Both the position numbers and the translations under genes were made by a program. From contig CM059972.1 in the NCBI GenBank assembly GCA_030490835.1, positions 19,941,764 to 20,005,763 of the forward strand: DNA of 64,000 bases, written 5' to 3'. Below are positions 58,325-64,000 of this stretch, in pieces. The first letter of the stretch is position 1, and each line of letters starts with the position of its first letter. Below the pieces are notes generated by a model. That model saw only the letters and a program-made list of their open reading frames with translations, had not been told where the DNA came from and searched no databases. The stretch comes from Annona cherimola (taxonomy: Eukaryota > Streptophyta > Magnoliopsida > Magnoliales > Annonaceae).

Positions 58325-60812
58325 ATGGGTATTCTCTCGAACAAGATCCCAAGAGAAGATCTAAAACCAGGGGATCACATCTATTCCTGGCGCAACGCAT
58401 ACATCTATGCCCATCACGGTCCCCTCTCCTTCCTTCTTCTTTTCCATTTCTTCTCTTCATTCCTTTCTCCAATTTTTTTTAGAACCTGGTTTTATTGCTA
58501 TTGTTTATTTATTTTTTGTTTTCTTGATATGCGTCAAATCTGATACGTAGATGCCACTGCTACCTTCCCCCAAACAATACCACCTCCCTTTGCAATTTGC
58601 ATCCATGCCACTTCCAAAATCGTCTACATATCAAAGGACGACGTGATTTGACGAGGTCCATGCCAACCCATGATCTGTCCATTCCATTCTCTTCCAGCGA
58701 CAGGGCCGAATTGGAAATTGGAGATTCATACACGCGTACCAAACATCCATTGCGGCATTGGAGAAGTCTTCATTGGCCATTGAATACATCCATTCCTGGA
58801 TGAAATGGGGAATTGGAGAGTATCTAATGTTCCAATAATTGGATGATCAAATCCCACTCAGTGGTATGCACGTCTGCTTCACGGCAGAGCAACGAGCGTT
58901 CGATCCTCCATGACAGCATTTCATGAGTATATTAGTGGTGGCGTTGTTATCTCCCCAATTCTTGTGGGAGCGTCCACAGGTTGATAAGGTAGGAAATATT
59001 GTTAAGGATAAAAATAGGAATATTGGTAAGATGTTTGTGGAATATTGTTAGGAAATTGCAAGTTTATCTCAGGACCTGAAATTTAATACATGTTGAGATA
59101 ATGTAATATAAGAATATCAAATAAAAAATAAAAAATCCCCCTCATAGTCACCAGCGGCAATCGAATGCTTGGAACGTCCTATTCTTATTATTCATCTTGT
59201 CCTTTCCTTGTTGCTGATTTATATGTTAGCACTTGAATTGCAATTGGTAGTGAAGAGCTCTTGAAGGTGTTGCTTTCTGCAGAAATTGGCTTAATGTGGA
59301 CTAGTCAGTGGCGTGCCTGCACAAGAAGACCCTGTTGTGAACAAATTAAGAATCCCTACCCCTGGAGAAGTCTTGATTGGATATTGATTGGATACGTTCA
59401 TTCCTGGATGAAATGGGAAATTGGGGAGTAGTCGATGTTCCAATAATTAGATGTTCAAATCCCACTCACAGGCAGCAACCGAATGCTTCGAACATCCTAT
59501 TCTTATTATTCTCTTATCCTTTCCCCGTGGCTGATTTGTATGATAGTTAGTGAAGAGCTCTTGAAGGTGTTGCTTTCTGCAGAAATTGGCTTAGTATGGA
59601 CAAGTCAGCTGTGTGCTTGCATGAGAAGAGTTTGTTATCAGCAATAAGAATCTTCACCCCTCCGAACTCAGTAGTGTGCTTGTATAAATGACGAAAAAGG
59701 CAGAAAGAGTGGTTAAAATGCTGGGATAAGGATCGGGAAAAAAGATGTACGTAGTAATATACATAGTTTGGGTGTTGCATTAATGTGTGGATTCAATACA
59801 CCTTGGTGTATTTCATCCAACCATGATTATCGGGCATTACTAGGATATGCTAGTCTACATATATGCTCAAATCATTATTCCTATCCTTTCAATCATTTGC
59901 ATGTGCTTATTCTTTATGTTTTAATCCTTTGCCTACATTCTTTCATTCATTTCCCATCACAATCAGATACAATCTTTGTTCACACTTGCAATTATGCTGT
60001 CTTGTTTTCTACAATACATACTGCACACCCTAATACACACCTAACCCAAAACAACAATGTGCATTAGAAAAGTTAGCTGCCCCGCTGCCTCTTATTTTTT
60101 GTTGCATTCTCCATGGTCTTCTGTGTCGATAGGGATATATGTTGGTGATGGCAAAGTAATTCACTTTACTCGAGGAGCAGGTCAGGAGGTGGGAACTGGA
60201 ACTGCCTTGGACCGTGTCCTCTTTAGCTCATCTTCCCCTTCTGGACAACCCTGTCCTGTGTGCGGTGATCAGACAATGAGCAGTGGGGTGATCTGTTCCT
60301 GTATCAACTGCTTCCTATGCGGTGGTGATCTCTACCTATTTCAATACAATGTGTCACCGGCTTTCTTCGTGGCCAAAGCACGCGGTGGGACCTGCACACT
60401 TGCTGCTTCTGATGAGCCAGCAGACGTCCTTCATCGTGCCAAATACCTTCTTGAGAATGGATTTGGCGTTTATCACATTTTCAAGAACAACTGTGAAGAT
60501 TTTGCAATATACTGCAAGACAGGTCTACTAGTGGTGACCAACATCAGTGTGGGGCGGAGCGGGCAGGCTGCATCTTTTGTGGCAGCTGCTACTGCTATCG
60601 TCTCCTCACCGCTCCGCTTCTTGACAACTAGTTTTGCCGGCTTGGCAGCAGTAGCCAGCGGCATGTATTGTGTCAGCCGGCTGGTCTCTGATATTGGTGT
60701 TCGCCGTGATGTTGCCAAAGTCCCTGTGGAGAAGCTAGTGCTTGCCGGGCAAAGCATTGTTGAGCAGCCAGATACTGTTGTGAAGGGATCAGGTTCAACT
60801 CATGATGAGTAG
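58325..60812 (+). CDS. LRAT/NC-domain protein, LEAD-SENSITIVE 1-like
   Basis: Exons 58325-58418 and 60133-60812 join inside Gly32 to give 257 residues. The N-terminus reads DLKPGDHIYSWRNAYIYAHH, then GIYVGDGKVIHFTRG, and the core has NNCEDFAIYC. By alignment with LRAT-type thiol enzymes the catalytic set would be His30, His42 and Cys152, all present. A Cys-rich insert (six Cys, residues 72-94) and a hydrophobic C-terminal part (residues about 175-215, AAATAIVSS and LAAVASGMY) are as in plant members, suggesting membrane association. Arabidopsis LEAD-SENSITIVE 1 belongs to this family. The biochemical activity of plant members is not something the sequence settles. The start is chosen because MGILSNKIPRE is the family N-terminus. 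The exon 1 donor (GTCCCC) is weak. Confidence 0.9.
58757..59640 (+). repeat. Imperfect duplication inside the LRAT-gene intron
   Basis: A segment with GGAGAAGTCTT, TCCATTCCTGGATGAAATGG and TGTTCCAATAATT (58757-58862), continuing at 59149-59320 (GAAGAGCTCTTGAAGGTGTT), is repeated as one piece at 59357-59640. The first copy is split by about 290 bp of unrelated AT-rich DNA. Confidence 0.8.
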
Positions 60813-60932
60813 CCTATCATGCCAAAACCTGTTAGATATCATTTGATTTGTCGAAACTGCAGTTGATATGGTGGGGTGTTTGTTGTGTGTCTGTTTGCAG
60901 GTGTATGTGTTTATCATCAACAGATCATCCTA

Positions 60933-60938
60933 AATAAA
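60933..60938 (+). promoter_or_regulatory. Candidate polyadenylation signal of the LRAT-domain gene
   Basis: AATAAA 121 bases after the stop codon, the first canonical signal downstream. Confidence 0.4.
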
Positions 60939-61687
60939 AACGTCTGACATTTGAGAATTGAATGTTTTGAAAGAAGACGAGAGCTTTTTCCATTATTGCA
61001 TCCCCATGTATCCATTCAGGTGAAGTTCACGTACCGGTAGTCAGATTATCTCTTGATTTCTAGTGTGGATCATCGTTTTTTCCTTCTTTTCCTTAAAAAA
61101 AAAAAAAAAAAAAAAAGTCAGCCAATCAGCCTAGTTAGGATTCAAATCTTCTGTAAGTGTGCCCTTTCTTCATGTATTATGTTATGCGTTTTCGTGGAAG
61201 TGTACAGTTATTTTTTATTTGCAGCACCTAAATGCTCTTTTCCTCTTTCGGAAAAAATAGGGATATTTGTAGGAAGGGATGGAGAGAAACAAATGCCCTA
61301 AAGGGATTCGAATTTTAACCGTATGCATTGCTTGAAGGTGCGGATGCCCTTCAATCCAGGCCTATGCGAGGCCATAGTGAGTGGATTTGCATACGGGTTT
61401 AAAGTTTATGAAATTTATACTTTAACCTTAAGTTTTATATTTACAACGGATGACTATAAATTTCATAAATATGTAGTTTTTATTCCTCCATTTACGTGAA
61501 GTCTTAATAATATAACGGTGAATGACCAAAATGCCTTTTCAATATTTTTAAAATAACAAGAAATTCCTTTAAAAAGAGTGGCCTACAAAAAAGTTTGCCT
61601 CAACGTGGTAGTACATTTAAGGTTTGGATAAAGTTATTAAAAGGGAATATTGGTCATATTGTGGATGTATTGGACAATTATAAAAAA
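60939..61687. other. 3' flank of the LRAT-domain gene, no recognised gene
   Basis: An A-run at about 61096-61116. No frame of note. Confidence 0.4.
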
Positions 61688-61957
61688 AAAATTTAGTTTA
61701 AAACTTTTCAATTAAAATTTTTTTACTCTTCATAATATTTTAATTTTTTAATTATTTTTTCGCATTTTCTGTATAACTATTCCACTTTTTAATTATTTCT
61801 CAACGATATTCCATACAACTATCCAAATTAATTTAATTTAATTTTTTTTTATTCTTTGCTATTGACTCTATTATATCACATCACTTCTTCCATTTCAAAA
61901 AGATTCATACAATTTTTTTTTTCTTTCAAAAGTTTTATCAAATGTCAAGTACACCTT
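61688..61957. repeat. Tourist-like MITE, diverged
   Basis: Family interior in order (AAAACTTTTCAATTAAAA, the CACATCACTTCTTCCATTTC block, then AAGTTTTATCAAATGTC and a TACACC end). The left end is eroded. Confidence 0.55.
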
Positions 61958-62387
61958 ATGTTAAAACTTAACAATTACACAATTGGAGAGACCAAAACTT
62001 TACTACTTCATTACGTAAAGGAGGAATTTTTTTTCTCACTTTCTACACCCTTTTGGCATTATGTGATATTTTTTTATTGAATAATATGATGTAACATTTA
62101 ATTATTCTACTTTTCAGTCATTACATTTACATTCATTCATTTTTGTATTTTTCATATAACCATTCTATCTATTTTTATTTTATTTTATTTTATTTACTCT
62201 TGATTATTACTTCTATCATATTACATTACTTTATCTATTTTTTTAAAAAAATTCCCACAACTTTTTACCTCATTTTTAAATATTCATCCCACTAATTTCA
62301 TTTTAACCATTTTGATGTCATTTTTTTAGAACTCCTAATCATCTACAACTGGTCGTAAATGGTAGTTGTCTATGATCAGTCATAATA

Positions 62388-63120
62388 CTCATTTTCTATT
62401 TTTTTTGAAAAATTTTAAATAAAACTATTAATCTAGGTATATTTATCTATTAACCAAGTTTTACAAATTTTTTTATTGGTAAGTTTTACCAATTTTTGAT
62501 GTGTATATATATTTATTTTATATTTTTAAATATAGGGGTATTATGATCATTTTTATGAAGTAAAAATAACCACAATGCTCTTATGTTAAAAATATAAAAT
62601 AAAGGGAAAATTCCATATACACCCATGAATTTTACCGATAATTTCACTTATACTTATGAATTTTCAAAAATTCCTCTCATATTCATGAATTTTCATCCTA
62701 ATTTCACTTTATACCCATGTCATTAATGATCCGTTAAAGAAGTCGTTAACTCTTTAGGAAATGATGAATATGTTCATCTCTAATTATGATTTTATATTTT
62801 TAGTAATTCTACAATTATAAAATTATATATTATTTGAATATGAATCTTTAACTTTAAGCAAAATAGTCTTAAATTATATTAGAGTTTGGGTATATTTATC
62901 ATTTTACAAGAGGGCTAACGACCCATTTAATAGATCTTTAACGACATAGGTATCAATGGAATTAGGATGAAAATTCATGGGTATGAGAGGAATTTTTAAA
63001 AATTTATGGATATAAATTGAATTATGGGTAAAATTCATTGGTATATATGAAATTTGCCCTAAAATAATTCAAATAAATATATGCGCATATTCAAAATTAG
63101 TAAAACTTAATTTATAACTA
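62388..63120. repeat. Fold-back element split by a younger MITE
   Basis: 62388-62600 and 63061-63120 are the two halves of a body like 36388-36684 (AACTATTAATCTAGGTATAT on the left, ATATATGCGCATAT on the right). The MITE at 62603-63060 lies between them. Confidence 0.55.
62603..63060. repeat. Fold-back MITE with about 130-bp arms
   Basis: Left AGGGAAAATTCCATATACAC. The right end reversed is AGGGCAAATTTCATATATAC. The arms continue through CATGAATTTTCATCCTAATT and its complement. Long arms, AT-rich loop, non-coding. Confidence 0.8.
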
Positions 63121-63670
63121 ATAAGTTCCGCTTCTATGTAATTAGATTATATAAAAGATTTCCATCTGAACCCTCCAAAATTTGTCATTATGTTTGATGA
63201 AAAATTAAATCTATTTTTTTATATTTAACATCATTTAGTTAGCTAGAAAATTAAGTTCATTCAAATCAAGTATACAATTGGACATAATTGTTGAAAAATA
63301 TATATTCATGTATGAATTATGAAAAATACTTAGATTTATTTATATATGTATTGGAATATAATAATACTTTATAGAATCTTTTACTTACATAATAATGATA
63401 TTTTAGATGATTCAGATGTTAAAAATATAAATATAAAATTAATATTTAATATTAATTTATTTTATTACATCAATTTTACACATTTTTAGACAAGACCCAT
63501 TCATAGTGATGTTAGATAAATAAAAAGATTTTCATGATAATATAAATGATGTGAAATACAATGATGAAATGAATTTTTTTTATCAAACATTAGAATATTA
63601 AAAACGAAACGGGTTATATAAAAGAAAGATTTTTATAGAAGCATAGAATATGGACAGTACACATCTAAAT
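63121..63670. other. AT-rich repeat-derived DNA
   Basis: Contains ATTTTATTACATCAATTTTA and AGAATCTTTTACTTACATAA motifs also seen near 18910, 24370, 27590 and 51640, so a dispersed AT-rich repeat. No gene. Confidence 0.4.
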
Positions 63671-63928
63671 GTGTGTTTATTTAACTATAAAATTTTTCAA
63701 CCGAAAAGTTTTTATTTTTCATAATTATTTTATTTTTTAATTATTTCTTCATATCTTTCTGTATAATTACTCTACTTTTTAATTATTTTTACACAACTAA
63801 CTTACTTATTTTAAATTTATTCTCTTTACTCTTTATCGTTACCTATATCACATCATATTATTTTCTTCTGTTTCAAAAACTTTTCGTAAAATTTTTCATC
63901 TAAAGTTTTATACTTCCCCAACACACCA
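63671..63928. repeat. Tourist-like MITE, diverged
   Basis: GTGTGTTTATTTAAC at the left, CCCAACACACCA at the right, with family interior (TTTATTCTCTTTACTCTTTA). Confidence 0.65.
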
Positions 63929-64000
63929 TTATTAAAAAATTTCAAAAAACTTTAAAAATGGGTTTTTTCGACTAGTCTGAGGTGGATGGCCCTGATAAGA

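Noticed and set aside
1..64000. CRISPR arrays, tRNA or rRNA genes, bacterial-type operons, a novel defence or signalling system
   Set aside because: I looked for spaced repeats, tRNA T-loop motifs and gene clusters on both strands and found only plant genes and transposon debris.

Overview
The window is nuclear DNA from a flowering plant. It is AT-rich, its genes are split by long AT-rich introns, and it is packed with plant transposons: Copia and Gypsy LTR elements, an L1-type LINE, hAT elements, Tourist-like MITEs and fold-back MITEs. Codon use in the exons is AT-leaning at third positions, which argues against a grass. I cannot name the species. Nothing bacterial, organellar or CRISPR-like is present.

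Layout. 1-2285 holds two fold-back MITEs and no recognised gene. 2286-11748 is one old, complete but broken Copia retrotransposon (two LTRs, 5-bp target duplication GCCCT). It carries a Tourist-like MITE in gag and a 2.3-kb Gypsy-type solo LTR in the RNase H region. 11749-20076 is intergenic, with MITEs, a degenerate minisatellite and a SIRE-like Copia solo LTR (17675-18902). 20077-23080 is a decayed, 5'-truncated, intron-containing copy of a Lunapark (ER-junction protein) gene. 23081-28500 is intergenic, with an hAT element and MITEs.

28868-46361 is the main gene: a 19-exon paladin-like gene. Its exons join in frame to a 1256-residue protein with three phosphatase-like repeats. The first two repeats carry a CX5R signature and the third has lost it. 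Its introns host tandem repeats, MITEs and a complete hAT insertion. 46362-52489 is intergenic, with a LINE remnant on the minus strand and a long hairpin-forming element. 52490-53968 is an intronless PPR gene of the PLS class ending in E/E+ motifs. 55071-58076 contains hAT-type elements, one of them 1466 bp with a perfect 8-bp target duplication. 58325-60812 is a two-exon LRAT/NC-domain gene related to LEAD-SENSITIVE 1, with the His/His/Cys triad intact. From 60813 to the end there are only AT-rich repeats.

The three intact genes (paladin-like, PPR, LRAT-domain) are independent plus-strand housekeeping-type genes and form no shared pathway that I can see. I found no convincing undescribed system. 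The most informative observations are the nested transposon history, the loss of the active site in the third paladin repeat, the Lunapark pseudogene, the related hAT pair, and three poly-T micro-insertions flanked by short duplications.
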